Shown piece after piece: positions 43,920 to 53,917 of a stretch of DNA of 64,000 nucleotides (positions are counted from its first letter, which is position 1; each line of letters opens with the position of its first letter). The notes under the pieces are model-generated. The model had not been told where the DNA came from, ran no database searches, and was given only the letters and a program-made list of their open reading frames with translations. Position numbers and translations under genes: made by a program. Origin of the DNA: Roseofilum capinflatum BLCC-M114 (lineage in GTDB: Bacteria; Cyanobacteriota; Cyanobacteriia; Cyanobacteriales; Desertifilaceae); the NCBI RefSeq assembly GCF_030068505.1, contig NZ_JAQOSO010000084.1, positions 1 through 64,000 on the forward strand, in the 5' to 3' direction.

Positions 43920-45164
43920 ATGAAAATTCTCTTATCAGCATTTGCTTGCGAACCCGGACAAGGCTCCGAAGAAGGAGTCGGTTGGAATGCGGCAGTTGAG
44001 TCTGCCAAACACGATCAAGTGTGGGTAATTACCCGAAAGTTTTGCCAACCTTCCATTGAAGCCGAATTAGAGCGTAATCCCATTCCTAATTTACAGTTTT
44101 GCTATGTGGAACCCTTCGACTGGAAAGAAAATTTTAAGGGCAGACAAGGGGGGCTGCAACTCCATTATTATCTGTGGCAACTTTTAGCTTATCAAGAAGC
44201 TCGCCGATTGCATGAGGAAGTGCAGTTAGATGTGGTGCGCCATGTGACTTATGTTAAGTTTTGGTCGCCGAGTTTAGTCTGTCTATTACCTGTGCCCTTT
44301 ATTTGGGGCCCCATAGGGGGCGGAGAAGCAGCTCCTAAACCGTTTTGGCGCGATTTTAGCTTGAAAGCCAAATTATATGAAACGGCGCGGGATATTGCCC
44401 AAAAAATCGGGGAAAGAGACCCGTTTACGCGGCTGACAGCGAAACGGAGTGCGATCGCCCTCGTCACTACGGAAGATACGGCCCAACGAGTCAAAAATAT
44501 GCCCGTTTCCCAGATAGAACTCTATTCAGAAGCCGGTCTTTCCCAAGCCGAAATGACCCGGTTAGCCTCCCTAGGACAACCGCCGACCTCTCCCATCCGC
44601 TTTATCAGTTTAGGGCGCTTATTACACTGGAAAGGGTATCATTTATCTGTCCGTGCCTTTGCCCAGGCCAATTTACCCGATGCCGAATATTGGCTGTTGG
44701 GAGATGGGCCAGACCGGGAAAAACTGGAGGCCTTAGCCGAGAGTTTGGGAATAGGAAACCGGGTCAAGTTCTGGGGCAAACGTCCCCGCGATGAAAGCCT
44801 AGAAAAACTAGGACAATCCCATGTTCTGGTGCATCCGAGTTTACATGATTCTGGGGGATGGACTTGTCTGGAAGGCATGGCTGCGGGTCGGCCGATTATC
44901 TGTTTAGCTCTGGGAGGGCCGAATACTCAGGTTACGGCGGAAACCGGCATTAAAGTACCAGCCCTGAATCCGGATCAAGCCGTCACTGGGATAGCTGAGG
45001 CCATGAAACAATTGGCCCAAAACCCCGAACTCAGAGAAAAATTAGGACAAGCTGGACAAAAACGGGTGCGTGAAGTCTACGATTGGGAGATTAAGGGGCA
45101 ATTTTTTGCCCAACTCTATAGAAGGGTTGCTAAACAAGAATCACCGTTATTGAATTCAAATTAA
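43920..45164 (+). CDS. Glycosyltransferase family 4
   Basis: GT-B enzyme of 414 residues starting [20 protein letters not shown], the opening of a GT4 subgroup common in cyanobacterial EPS clusters. [18 protein letters not shown] lies near residue 125. The donor half has [38 protein letters not shown] and [20 protein letters not shown]. The sugar is unknown. It is 22 bp after another GT4 gene and 2 bp before the epimerase gene, so all are probably one operon. Confidence 0.87.
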   Translation: MKILLSAFACEPGQGSEEGVGWNAAVESAKHDQVWVITRKFCQPSIEAELERNPIPNLQFCYVEPFDWKENFKGRQGGLQLHYYLWQLLAYQEARRLHEEVQLDVVRHVTYVKFWSPSLVCLLPVPFIWGPIGGGEAAPKPFWRDFSLKAKLYETARDIAQKIGERDPFTRLTAKRSAIALVTTEDTAQRVKNMPVSQIELYSEAGLSQAEMTRLASLGQPPTSPIRFISLGRLLHWKGYHLSVRAFAQANLPDAEYWLLGDGPDREKLEALAESLGIGNRVKFWGKRPRDESLEKLGQSHVLVHPSLHDSGGWTCLEGMAAGRPIICLALGGPNTQVTAETGIKVPALNPDQAVTGIAEAMKQLAQNPELREKLGQAGQKRVREVYDWEIKGQFFAQLYRRVAKQESPLLNSN

Positions 45165-45166
45165 TC

Positions 45167-46243
45167 ATGAGTATTGCGATTATCACTGGTTCTGCGGGTT
45201 TAATTGGCTCCGAAGCCTCCAAATTCTTTGCCGGAAAGGGCTTAGAAATTGTTGGAATTGACAACGATATGCGCCGAGTGTTTTTTGGGGATGATGCCTC
45301 GACGACGTGGAACCGCCAGAGATTAGAGAGTGCTTTGGGCAAACAATACAAGCATTTAGAACTGGATATTCGAGATCAAGAGGCGATCGCCAAACTCTTC
45401 CAAGACTACAGTAAAGATATCGCCCTCATCGTCCATACCGCCGCCCAACCCTCCCACGACTGGGCCGCCCGTGACCCCCACATGGACTTCACCGTTAACG
45501 CCAACGGAACCCTGAACCTCCTGCAAGCAACCCGCGACTTTGCCCCCGAAGCGCCTTTTATCTTCACCTCCACCAACAAGGTTTATGGGGACACTCCCAA
45601 CCGTCTGCCCCTCATCGAACAAGAAACCCGATGGGAAATTGACCCCGAACATACCTATAACACCGGCATTCGGGAAGATATGTCCATTGACCAAACCACC
45701 CATAGTTTATTCGGCGCGTCTAAAGTTGCTGCGGATGTGCTGGTGCAAGAATATGGTCGCTATTTCCAGATCCCAACCGCCTGTTTTCGCGGCGGATGTC
45801 TCACCGGGCCGAACCATTCCGGAACGCAACTGCACGGGTTTCTCGCCTACCTAATGAAATGCACCGTCACCGGCAAACCCTATACCGTCTTTGGCTACAA
45901 GGGCAAACAAGTGCGGGACAATATCCACAGCGCCGACTTAATCAATGCCTTCGATGCCTTCTTCCAAGCGCCGCGAGTCGCCGAAGTTTACAATACGGGA
46001 GGCGGGCGCTATAGCAATTGCTCCATGCTCGAAGCGATTAAAATTTGTCAGGAAATTGCGGGCAAGGAGTTAAATTCAACGTATTCTGAAACCAACCGCA
46101 TTGGCGATCATATTTGGTGGATTAGTGATAATGCCAAGTTTGCCAACCATTATCCCAACTGGAAACACCAGTATGATGTGCCCCAAATCTTGCGGGAAAT
46201 TTACGAATTTAATCAAGAGCGTTGGGAAAAGGAGACGATTTAA
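45167..46243 (+). CDS. NAD-dependent epimerase/dehydratase, CDP-paratose 2-epimerase-like
   Basis: Extended SDR enzyme of 358 residues that would convert a nucleotide sugar. The Rossmann motif [18 protein letters not shown] binds NAD at the N-terminus. [19 protein letters not shown] carries the Thr/Ser of the active site, and [20 protein letters not shown] the Lys. The usual catalytic Tyr four residues before the Lys is Phe (Phe182, Lys186). The overall pattern resembles CDP-paratose 2-epimerase-like proteins; CDP-tyvelose production is not implied. It supplies a sugar donor for the cluster. The GT26 gene follows with no gap. Confidence 0.78.
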   Translation: MSIAIITGSAGLIGSEASKFFAGKGLEIVGIDNDMRRVFFGDDASTTWNRQRLESALGKQYKHLELDIRDQEAIAKLFQDYSKDIALIVHTAAQPSHDWAARDPHMDFTVNANGTLNLLQATRDFAPEAPFIFTSTNKVYGDTPNRLPLIEQETRWEIDPEHTYNTGIREDMSIDQTTHSLFGASKVAADVLVQEYGRYFQIPTACFRGGCLTGPNHSGTQLHGFLAYLMKCTVTGKPYTVFGYKGKQVRDNIHSADLINAFDAFFQAPRVAEVYNTGGGRYSNCSMLEAIKICQEIAGKELNSTYSETNRIGDHIWWISDNAKFANHYPNWKHQYDVPQILREIYEFNQERWEKETI

Positions 46244-47050
46244 ATGATTGATGCTGGAAAGCGGAATATCCTGGGAGTTCTCGTTAATGCGATCGATTAT
46301 GAAGGAGCAGTTGCCCGGATTATTGAAGCCGCCAAAGAAAAAAAAGGGCTATCGGTTTCTGCCCTTGCTGTTCATGGGGTAATGACGGGCGTTCTGGATA
46401 ATACCCACCGCTTCCGGCTCAATCATATGGATTTAATTTGTCCCGATGGGCAACCCGTGCGTTGGGCGCTGAATTTTCTTCATAAAGCGGGATTATCTGA
46501 CCGGGTATACGGCCCCAATTTAACCTTGAGGGTCTGCGAGCGAGCGGCTCAGGAGGGGCTGCCCATTTACCTGTACGGGTCTCGACAAGAGGTTTTAGAT
46601 GCTTTTTCTCGAAATTTGTGCGATCGCTACCCTCAGCTCAAAATCGCCGGATCTCAGCCCTCCCGCTTCCGGCAAACCAGCGCCGAAGAACAACAAGAAA
46701 TTAGCCAAACCATCAAAGACAGTGGAGCAGCCATTACCCTAGTCGGTTTAGGCTGTCCTCGCCAAGAAGTCTGGGCCTATGAATACCGCGATCGCCTTTC
46801 CATGCCCCTTTTAGCCGTCGGTGCAGCCTTCGACTTCCATGCCGGACTCCTGCCCCAAGCCCCCCCGACCCTGCAAGCCGTAGGCCTAGAATGGTTCTAT
46901 CGCCTCATTCAAGAACCCAAACGACTCTGGAAACGCTATGTTTTTCTCAATCCCTATTATGTGTGGCTCTTAAGCTTGCAAATTTTGGGCTTGCGTAAAT
47001 TCGATCCAGATAGTGCCACTCCGCCAGAAAACGAACTCCGATATGGTTAA
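46244..47050 (+). CDS. WecG/TagA/CpsF family glycosyltransferase (GT26)
   Basis: A 268-residue member of GT26 with RNILGVLVNAIDYEGAVARI, the substrate-binding block DLICPDGQPVRWALNFL containing the conserved Asp, VYGPNLTLRVCERA, and TLVGLGCPRQEVWAYEYRDR. The family adds ManNAc-type or hexose residues to a lipid-linked first sugar on the membrane's inner face. It would fit the second step of repeat-unit assembly after the sugar-phosphate transferase encoded next door on the other strand. Its start ATG abuts the stop of the epimerase gene. Confidence 0.9.
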   Translation: MIDAGKRNILGVLVNAIDYEGAVARIIEAAKEKKGLSVSALAVHGVMTGVLDNTHRFRLNHMDLICPDGQPVRWALNFLHKAGLSDRVYGPNLTLRVCERAAQEGLPIYLYGSRQEVLDAFSRNLCDRYPQLKIAGSQPSRFRQTSAEEQQEISQTIKDSGAAITLVGLGCPRQEVWAYEYRDRLSMPLLAVGAAFDFHAGLLPQAPPTLQAVGLEWFYRLIQEPKRLWKRYVFLNPYYVWLLSLQILGLRKFDPDSATPPENELRYG

Positions 47051-48544
47051 TTAATACGCCCCTTTACGCCCTAAAACCACCTGCACCGTTTTCAATAAAA
47101 TCTCAAAATCCAGAGCCAACGACCAGTTATTAATGTAAGACATATCCAACTTAAACGCATCTTCAAAGTTTTTAATATCCGATCGCCCCGAAACTTGCCA
47201 AAGCCCCGTAATTCCCGGCAGAACATTGTGGCGCATAAAGTGGTGTTCAGCAAATCCTTCCACATCTCGCAAAGGCAAAGGGCGAGGGCCAACTAGGCTC
47301 ATTTCCCCAATCAAAACATTCACAATTTGGGGCAATTCATCCAAGCTATAGCGGCGTAAAAATTTACCGACTCTGGTAATTCGCGGGTCATCTTTCATTT
47401 TGAACAGAACTCCCCCTTTAATTTCATTTTTAGCTTCGAGTTCCTTCATCAACTGATCAGCATTGATGACCATGGTGCGGTATTTCCAGACCTTAAAGTG
47501 TCTCCCCTTGAGTCCCATGCGCGTTTGCTTAAAGAAGATCGGCCCTGGGGAATCGATTTTGATGGCGATCGCCAGAGCAATGAAGAGAGGACTCCCTAAG
47601 AGTAAAATCAGCAACGATACCAAGACATCAAACGTCCGCTTCATCCAAAAATCACTGCCCAATAAACCCGGAGGCTGAAACTGAATACTGGGCATTCCGC
47701 CAATCATCTCAATTTTGGGATTATGATGGGGAACTTCTAGACCAATGGGCAAAATTCTTAGAGCAATTCCGGCATTTTTTAAACTCCAGTAAAGGGGCAT
47801 AATATTGCCGACGACATTCCAGGAACAGAAAAACACCTCCCCCACACCCAGAGATTGAATTTCTTCAAGAACGTGAGACCATTGATTGGTATTGCTTTGT
47901 AGAGATAGATCCAGTTGTCCCGCGATCGTAAACTCTTTGTTGCTATCGAGTTTTAGGGCAATTTTAGCAATTAGGGTATCTTTGGAATTACCGATCAGAA
48001 AAATCCGACGAGGCACTCGACCCTGGCGACGAAGATTGGTAATCATGGCTTCGGCAATTAACCGTGCTGTGCCAACATATAAAATCACAAATAACCAGGA
48101 TAGGAAGAACATCGACCGAGAAATAATCAGACCCGGTTGATAGATAAAGGCAATGACGATTAAGACCCCTTGAGCAAAGGTAATACTTCTAAGTAAATGA
48201 CCAAACTGACGACGACTACCGCGATCGCCATATAATCCTCCTGTGGCAATCATCCCTAGGGTAATCCATAAGATTGGAAATAGAAATCCGGGTTGCTCTG
48301 GAGTATGGGCTAATAAATGAAAGGAGGGAACATGATCTAACCACTCGACTTGTTCTACAATCACCTTCGCACTCTTCCAAGCCAAGGAAATCATGACCGT
48401 ATCTAAGCACAGAAAAGCTAGAATTCTCAGCCAAGCAGCGATTATACCTCGTCGCAGACCCACAATCGTGGGAACCCGCAAATCAACATGACCCTGGGCT
48501 GATTGATGGGTTTTGTAAGGAGTTTGGGGCAGATTATCTGACAT
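47051..48544 (-). CDS. Polyisoprenyl-phosphate sugar-phosphate transferase (WbaP/EpsE-like)
   Basis: Likely initiating enzyme of EPS synthesis, 497 residues. Five N-terminal membrane segments and a CoA-binding-3-like nucleotide domain (RVPRRIFLIGNSKDTLIAKI) come first. The bacterial sugar transferase domain follows: FKVWKYRTMVINADQLMKEL, RYSLDELPQIVNVLIGEMSL, LVGPRPLPLRDVEGF and LPGITGLWQVSGRSDI. It moves a sugar-phosphate from a UDP-sugar onto undecaprenyl phosphate. The stop codons of this gene and of the GT26 gene touch inside the palindrome TTAATTAA at 47047-47054. The upstream region is 240 bp long and carries HIP1 sites but no clear promoter. Confidence 0.9.
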   Translation of the reverse strand: MSDNLPQTPYKTHQSAQGHVDLRVPTIVGLRRGIIAAWLRILAFLCLDTVMISLAWKSAKVIVEQVEWLDHVPSFHLLAHTPEQPGFLFPILWITLGMIATGGLYGDRGSRRQFGHLLRSITFAQGVLIVIAFIYQPGLIISRSMFFLSWLFVILYVGTARLIAEAMITNLRRQGRVPRRIFLIGNSKDTLIAKIALKLDSNKEFTIAGQLDLSLQSNTNQWSHVLEEIQSLGVGEVFFCSWNVVGNIMPLYWSLKNAGIALRILPIGLEVPHHNPKIEMIGGMPSIQFQPPGLLGSDFWMKRTFDVLVSLLILLLGSPLFIALAIAIKIDSPGPIFFKQTRMGLKGRHFKVWKYRTMVINADQLMKELEAKNEIKGGVLFKMKDDPRITRVGKFLRRYSLDELPQIVNVLIGEMSLVGPRPLPLRDVEGFAEHHFMRHNVLPGITGLWQVSGRSDIKNFEDAFKLDMSYINNWSLALDFEILLKTVQVVLGRKGAY

Positions 48545-48786
48545 AGTTTAACCTTGGCTGCCGCGATCGCAGATGGAATCTTGAGTTTCAACTGAATGAT
48601 ATCCGGAAGTAGCTTTAATTTTACCATTCTCAAGATCGGTTGTCCAAAGGTTAACTCTCCCCTTCCAATCTTTGGGGTTTTATGGGTATTTTTTATTTGT
48701 CTCGAATATAATCTCTAGGAGGCGATCCCTAAGAAATAGCCGCGATCGCCTGTTGAGGGGTCACTTAAACACCCATTTTTACCGAT

Positions 48787-49296
48787 TTAACGGCAAATCT
48801 GTAATTGTGAATATCGGCTATTTTGACACAATTGCTGAAAAGCTTGCGTGATTTGAGGATACTGCATAGGGTTTTTCCCATACATCATAGTCATTTGACG
48901 AAACTCTTCTGGGGACAAATCATGCTCTTCTAAAACCGTTTGTGATTGACTACAAAAATTTTGTAAATAGCTAATCATCGTTGGAGGAATTCCCGCCGTA
49001 TTACTCACCGTTCCTGCCTCTAGGTTACAATCAAAAACAGGTCTATTTCCTGTTGAGACCAGTGCTTGAGTATTCTGCAAAGCCGTTTCACGAGCCAATT
49101 CAATCTCCAAAACCGACTGCACAAAGTTAGACATTTGTACAGGAGAATTAAATTGAGCTTGTGCAGTGTTGGCTCCAGTCAATCCTCCACATACCGATAA
49201 TAGAGTGGCGAGCAACGTCCGGCAGATCCATTGACGATGAAATCCGAATCGACCAGAAGACCGAAGTAGCAATTGAAAATTAAAGGAATCATTCAT
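48787..49296 (-). CDS. Secreted protein, possibly DUF4168-like
   Basis: A 169-residue protein. A hydrophobic segment (ICRTLLATLLSVCGGLTG) with a cleavage-like AQA-Q gives a signal peptide of about 48 residues, rather long. The mature part is helical with SNFVQSVLEIELARETALQN and LSPEEFRQMTMMYGKNPMQY, a layout I associate with DUF4168-type periplasmic proteins, but the match is not certain. Four cysteines may form disulfides. The ATG at 49296 (MNDSFNFQ) is chosen over an in-frame TTG at 49326. Confidence 0.6.
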   Translation of the reverse strand: MNDSFNFQLLLRSSGRFGFHRQWICRTLLATLLSVCGGLTGANTAQAQFNSPVQMSNFVQSVLEIELARETALQNTQALVSTGNRPVFDCNLEAGTVSNTAGIPPTMISYLQNFCSQSQTVLEEHDLSPEEFRQMTMMYGKNPMQYPQITQAFQQLCQNSRYSQLQICR

Positions 49297-49444
49297 GATG
49301 GCGCTTTCAAAACACAAGACTATCAACTCTTTTGAATTCTTTTAGGAGGGTGAAGTTCCAGCTCTCCCCCAGATGGCTGGGTATCCTCTATAGCGCTGGG
49401 GGCTGGTCACCAGATTAAGTCTTAGATTAAGTCTTAATTGTACG

Positions 49445-50428
49445 TTAAGACTTCCGATAGAGCTGACACATCTGGATAACGTGAGTCTGGAGTATTTCCC
49501 GTTCCGGTTTTCCTTGCTTGAGTCCCCACTCCAGGGAGAGCAAGAGGGGTAGAGTCTGCTGTAATGAGGTCAAAGGGAGCGATCGCACCTCTTTTTTGAG
49601 AAAATAGACCCGTTTAGGATTATTGACCTCAGCAGCTTGGGCAATTTGGCGATCATCCCGTTCCCCACTCTCAACCATCAATTTAACCCAGAACCACGTC
49701 CGAAACTGCCCTACCAAGGTAGCCACCACCCTTAACGCGGGTTCATTCCTCTGGAGTAAACCCTCAATCAAACTTAAACTCCGATCCACCTCACCTTTAG
49801 CGATCGCCTGGGCCAATTCTAAACTCGTTTGCGTATTCGAGACCACCAACCGCTCCACATCCTGGTGACTCAACACACCCCCATCAGCATGATACAGTGC
49901 CAACTTCTGCAACTCATTCACCAATCGACGAGTATCATTACCCACCGACTGACTCAAAACTTCCGCCCCTCCCTGAGTTAATTTTACCCCCTCTTGACTC
50001 GCCATCTCCTGAACCCGTTGCAACAGCAAATCCGTCTTCCAGGGCGCAATTAAGGCAAATTCGCGAAATTCAGCGTACTTTTGCATTAACTTGGTCACTT
50101 TCAACCGTTGATCCGGTTTTCCCGCTACAGTCAATAAGAGTACGGAAGATTCTAGCAAAACCGGTAGAGTCCGCTCTAACTCAGCCAATAGACTCCCAGA
50201 AGCCTGTTGAAACAGCCCCGTATTCACCAACCACACCAACCGATTTCCAGCCCCAAACGGCGGAGTCATCGCTTGGTTCAACGCTTCCATCACACTATCC
50301 GACTGATCCGGTAAGACCTCAGTATAATTAAACGACATCCAACTCGGATCGAGCAAGCGATCGCGCAACCGCTTAACCGCCTGCTCCATCGCAAACTCAT
50401 CATCCCCCCAATACACATAAATCGGCAT
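49445..50428 (-). CDS. holA: DNA polymerase III delta subunit
   Basis: Clamp-loader subunit that opens the beta sliding clamp. The 327-residue protein starts PIYVYWGDDEFAMEQAVKRL and has RLVWLVNTGLFQQASG, APWKTDLLLQRVQEMASQEG and the domain II/III block DTRRLVNELQKLALYHADGG. Length and order match HolA. It lacks a P-loop, as delta subunits do. Its start codon lies 11 bp from that of the divergent TRAP binding-protein gene, so each promoter must lie inside the other gene or both must be expressed from further away. Confidence 0.92.
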   Translation of the reverse strand: MPIYVYWGDDEFAMEQAVKRLRDRLLDPSWMSFNYTEVLPDQSDSVMEALNQAMTPPFGAGNRLVWLVNTGLFQQASGSLLAELERTLPVLLESSVLLLTVAGKPDQRLKVTKLMQKYAEFREFALIAPWKTDLLLQRVQEMASQEGVKLTQGGAEVLSQSVGNDTRRLVNELQKLALYHADGGVLSHQDVERLVVSNTQTSLELAQAIAKGEVDRSLSLIEGLLQRNEPALRVVATLVGQFRTWFWVKLMVESGERDDRQIAQAAEVNNPKRVYFLKKEVRSLPLTSLQQTLPLLLSLEWGLKQGKPEREILQTHVIQMCQLYRKS

Positions 50429-50439
50429 TAACCCAAACC

Positions 50440-51561
50440 ATGAAACGTCGAAACCTACTCAACAAAATTGCCCTAGGCGCAGCCAGCACCTATACTATCA
50501 CCGCCTGTCAATCCCCCAACCCTCCTGAACCCACTCCTGAACCCACCCCCAGCCAACCCCTCATCCGTTGGCGCATGGCCACCAGTTGGCCCAAATCCCT
50601 AGATATCATCTTTGGAGCCGCCGAAATCCTCTGTCGGCGAGTCGAACAAATGACCGAAGGACGCTTCAGCATTACCCCCTATCCCGCCAATGAAATTATT
50701 TCTCCCCTACAAATTCTTGATGGTGTCATTGCAGGAACCGTAGAATGTGGCCATACCAATCTTCTCTTTTCCTTCGATCGCAATCCTGCCCTAGGACTTA
50801 TTTCGGGCCTGCCCTTTGGCATGAACCTTCAACAGCATAATGCCTGGTTTTATTATGGAGGAGGACTAGAGGCCATGGAGAAAATCTATCAAGGCTTTGG
50901 CGTGAATGCCTTTCCCGCAGGCAATACTGGCCTACAAATGGGAGGATGGTTTAATCGCAAAATTAATACTGTTGATGACCTCAAGGGTTTAAAAATGCGA
51001 ATTCCCGGTTTAGGCGGTAAAATCCTGGAACGACTCGGCTGTGAAGTCCAAGTTTTACCCGGAGATGAAATTTTTCCCGCCTTGGAACAAGGCAAAATAG
51101 ATGCTGCCGAGTGGATTGGGCCCTATGATGATGAAAAACTAGGACTGAACCGCATTGCCCCTTACTACTACTATCCCGGTTGGTGGGAACCCTCATCTAT
51201 TCTGATTGCCTTAGTTAATCGTACCCAATGGGAGCAGCTCCCCAAATCCTATCAAGAAATTTTTCGGTCGGCTGCTCGTGAAGCCTATTTTTTAACCATC
51301 AGTCGATATGATGCTGCCAACGGAGAAGCCCTAGAACGAATGGTTTTAAGTGGCACTGAATTACTGCCCTATAGCCAAGACATTTTAGAGGATGCTTACC
51401 CAGTTGCTTTAGAACTTTATCAAGAGTATGCCTCAGATAGTGAAGACTTTGCTAGAATTTATCAACAATGGAAACAATTTCAATCTTCAATTTCCAACTG
51501 GTATACAACCAATCAACTGACCTATTCCAGCTTTCGATCAGGTATCGATCCAATCAATTAA
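50440..51561 (+). CDS. TRAP-type solute-binding lipoprotein (DctP/TakP-like)
   Basis: Periplasmic binding protein of 373 residues. A basic N-terminus with an Arg pair, then ITACQ, gives a lipobox Cys near residue 23, followed by a Pro/Glu-rich linker. IRWRMATSWPKSLDIIFGAA begins the ligand-binding fold. The TRAP signature is seen in NTVDDLKGLKMRIPGLGGKI with its conserved Arg, and VLPGDEIFPALEQGKIDAAE with EWIGPYDDEKLGL. TakP-like proteins bind keto acids or other organic acids. The membrane components DctQ and DctM are not in this window. A sensor kinase gene follows after 70 bp. Confidence 0.85.
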   Translation: MKRRNLLNKIALGAASTYTITACQSPNPPEPTPEPTPSQPLIRWRMATSWPKSLDIIFGAAEILCRRVEQMTEGRFSITPYPANEIISPLQILDGVIAGTVECGHTNLLFSFDRNPALGLISGLPFGMNLQQHNAWFYYGGGLEAMEKIYQGFGVNAFPAGNTGLQMGGWFNRKINTVDDLKGLKMRIPGLGGKILERLGCEVQVLPGDEIFPALEQGKIDAAEWIGPYDDEKLGLNRIAPYYYYPGWWEPSSILIALVNRTQWEQLPKSYQEIFRSAAREAYFLTISRYDAANGEALERMVLSGTELLPYSQDILEDAYPVALELYQEYASDSEDFARIYQQWKQFQSSISNWYTTNQLTYSSFRSGIDPIN

Positions 51562-51630
51562 ATATTCTGTCCCTAAACTTTATCCGTTCATAACTCTTAA
51601 GTGCAGCACTTTACTTACAGTTAACCCATT

Positions 51631-53880
51631 ATGTTTGATAAAATCACTAGGCATTTTCAAAGATCGATTCCTAAGATCGGGAAAATCATAAAAATAAAAC
51701 CACTCACTATTAAAGACAAACTTAACGTTGCTTTTGGTGGATTGATCGGAGCTACCTTTGTGATTATGGGCGTAAATTATTGGAGCAGTGTACAAGCGAC
51801 CTTAAATATTAATCGTACTCAAGAATTACGAATGCCGATCGCTCTTTCATCTTCCGAAGCACAAAGTAACTTGTTAAAAATGCTCTCCAATGTACGGGGA
51901 TATTTAGTGACCGGAGATTCAAAATTTCGAGATCAATATCAAGAATCTCGACATGCCTTTGAAAAGAATTTAGCAGAAATGGAAATTTTATTTCAACAGT
52001 GGCAAGTCCCGATACAACTGGAACAGCTAGAAAATTTACGCAGATTTTATGAGATTTGGTCAGAATTACCGCCCTATTTATTTGATTTAAAAGACGATCG
52101 ATTACAGAGTGAACCGGCCTTTCGTCTGTGGCAAGAAGAAGGAGAAATTATTACGCTTCAAGTCTTGGGCAACATCGATCAAATGATTCAGGAACAAGAT
52201 CAAAAGTTTTTATCACCCACCAATCTAGAATTACTCCAAGAAATGGTGGATTTAAAAATAAATTTTTCTTTGTTAATTGCTGATGTTAGCAATTATATCA
52301 CAACTCGCCAAGATGAATATCGATTTGATTACACCGGGCATTATCGTAAGAGTAAAGACAGCTTAGATTTTCTTCAGTCACGCTCTGATTTTCTCAGTGA
52401 AAGTCAACAAATATCGCTCAGAGAGGTTTTGGCTAAAGTATCTACCATAGAAGGAACTATAGAAGAATCTTTTGCAATTATGAAGGGCGATCGCTATCGA
52501 GAAGATCTTTATGTCTATCAGAGTAAGGCAGAGCCGATCGCTCAAGAAATGTTGATCATTTTAAATTATATTGCTCAAACTCAAAAAGGACAATTTACAT
52601 CAGAATTGAAATCTGGAGTTTCTAGCCTAAATTCCTCACAACTACAAACCCTAATTGGCTCCATTTTTATCCTTATTTTAGGAATATTGATGACCATTAT
52701 ATTACGAAGAAAAATCTCCGATCCCATTCATAAATTAACCGAGGCAACTAGTGCTGTTCGAGCCGGCAACCTTGATGTAAAAGCATCGGTTTATTCTGGA
52801 GATGAAATTGGTATTTTAGCCAAAACATTTAATGAGATGACAAATTCTTTGAAAACTTCACTTAACACCTTAGAGAAATACAATAAAAACCTAGAATTAA
52901 TTGTAGAAGAGAGGACAGAAGAATTGCAATCTAAAAACAAAGAATTACAAACCACACTGTATAATCTCCAAGAGACTCAATCCCATTTAATTCAAGCTGA
53001 AAAAATGTCAAGTTTAGGGCAAATGATTGCCGGTATTGCCCATGAAATCAATAACCCAGTCAGTTTTATTCAATGTAACCTTTCTCCCTTGACGGCTTAT
53101 TGTCAAGATTTACTTGAATTAATCAAAGATTGTCAAGAAAATTATCCAGACGATCTGCAACTTGCAGAAAAAATCGAGGATATTGACCTGGAGTATATTG
53201 AGGAAGATTTGCCAAAATTGGTAGAATCTATGAATATGGGAACCCATCGTATTCATGAAATCATTTTATCCTTGAAGAATTTTTCTAGAATCGATCAGGC
53301 GAACTTGAAAGAAGCCGATATTCATGAAGGAATTGAAAGCACATTATTGATTTTACAGCATCGATTGAAATCAGCTAGAAATAACGGGAGAACGATTCAA
53401 CTGCAAAAAGAATATGGGGATTTGCCCTTGGTGGAATGTTATCCAGGGGAACTCAATCAAGTGTTTATGAATATTTTAGCGAATGGTATTGAGGTTTTAG
53501 AATCTGAAATTTCAGATGCTATGGTAGACTCCAGTCCGATCCATTTAGAAGTGGAAGAGGGGGTTTTAACAATTCATACAGAATATCGTTCTTCAGCAGA
53601 CACAATTGTCATTCAAATTCGAGATAATGGGCCGGGTATGGAGTTGCAAACTACAGAAAAAATATTCGATCCTTTTTTTACGACTAAACCTGTGGGCAAA
53701 GGAACGGGTTTAGGGCTATCCATTAGTTATAAAATTATTGTTGAACACCATAAAGGGATGTTAAAATGTTATTCAGAACCCGGTCAAGGAGCCATGTTTG
53801 AAATTGAAATTCCTGTTCATCAGAGCTTGACATCATCCCCAAATGAAAATCAGAAATTAGGTGCAGGGAGTTTAGCTTGA
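51631..53880 (+). CDS. Membrane sensor histidine kinase
   Basis: A 749-residue kinase. The first membrane segment is near residues 35-55 ([17 protein letters not shown]). A periplasmic helical sensor region of about 285 residues ends at the second segment, [21 protein letters not shown] ([20 protein letters not shown]) and a coiled coil follow. The phosphoacceptor block is [19 protein letters not shown], and the ATPase domain has [15 protein letters not shown] (N box), IRDNGPGM (G1) and [20 protein letters not shown] (F and G2 boxes). No response regulator is encoded next to it. Its neighbour, a TRAP-type binding protein gene, suggests ligand sensing, which is inferred. Confidence 0.9.
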   Translation: MFDKITRHFQRSIPKIGKIIKIKPLTIKDKLNVAFGGLIGATFVIMGVNYWSSVQATLNINRTQELRMPIALSSSEAQSNLLKMLSNVRGYLVTGDSKFRDQYQESRHAFEKNLAEMEILFQQWQVPIQLEQLENLRRFYEIWSELPPYLFDLKDDRLQSEPAFRLWQEEGEIITLQVLGNIDQMIQEQDQKFLSPTNLELLQEMVDLKINFSLLIADVSNYITTRQDEYRFDYTGHYRKSKDSLDFLQSRSDFLSESQQISLREVLAKVSTIEGTIEESFAIMKGDRYREDLYVYQSKAEPIAQEMLIILNYIAQTQKGQFTSELKSGVSSLNSSQLQTLIGSIFILILGILMTIILRRKISDPIHKLTEATSAVRAGNLDVKASVYSGDEIGILAKTFNEMTNSLKTSLNTLEKYNKNLELIVEERTEELQSKNKELQTTLYNLQETQSHLIQAEKMSSLGQMIAGIAHEINNPVSFIQCNLSPLTAYCQDLLELIKDCQENYPDDLQLAEKIEDIDLEYIEEDLPKLVESMNMGTHRIHEIILSLKNFSRIDQANLKEADIHEGIESTLLILQHRLKSARNNGRTIQLQKEYGDLPLVECYPGELNQVFMNILANGIEVLESEISDAMVDSSPIHLEVEEGVLTIHTEYRSSADTIVIQIRDNGPGMELQTTEKIFDPFFTTKPVGKGTGLGLSISYKIIVEHHKGMLKCYSEPGQGAMFEIEIPVHQSLTSSPNENQKLGAGSLA

Positions 53881-53917
53881 ACGGGGAATGGGTGATTAAT
53901 GTTTAAAAGTGGAATTT

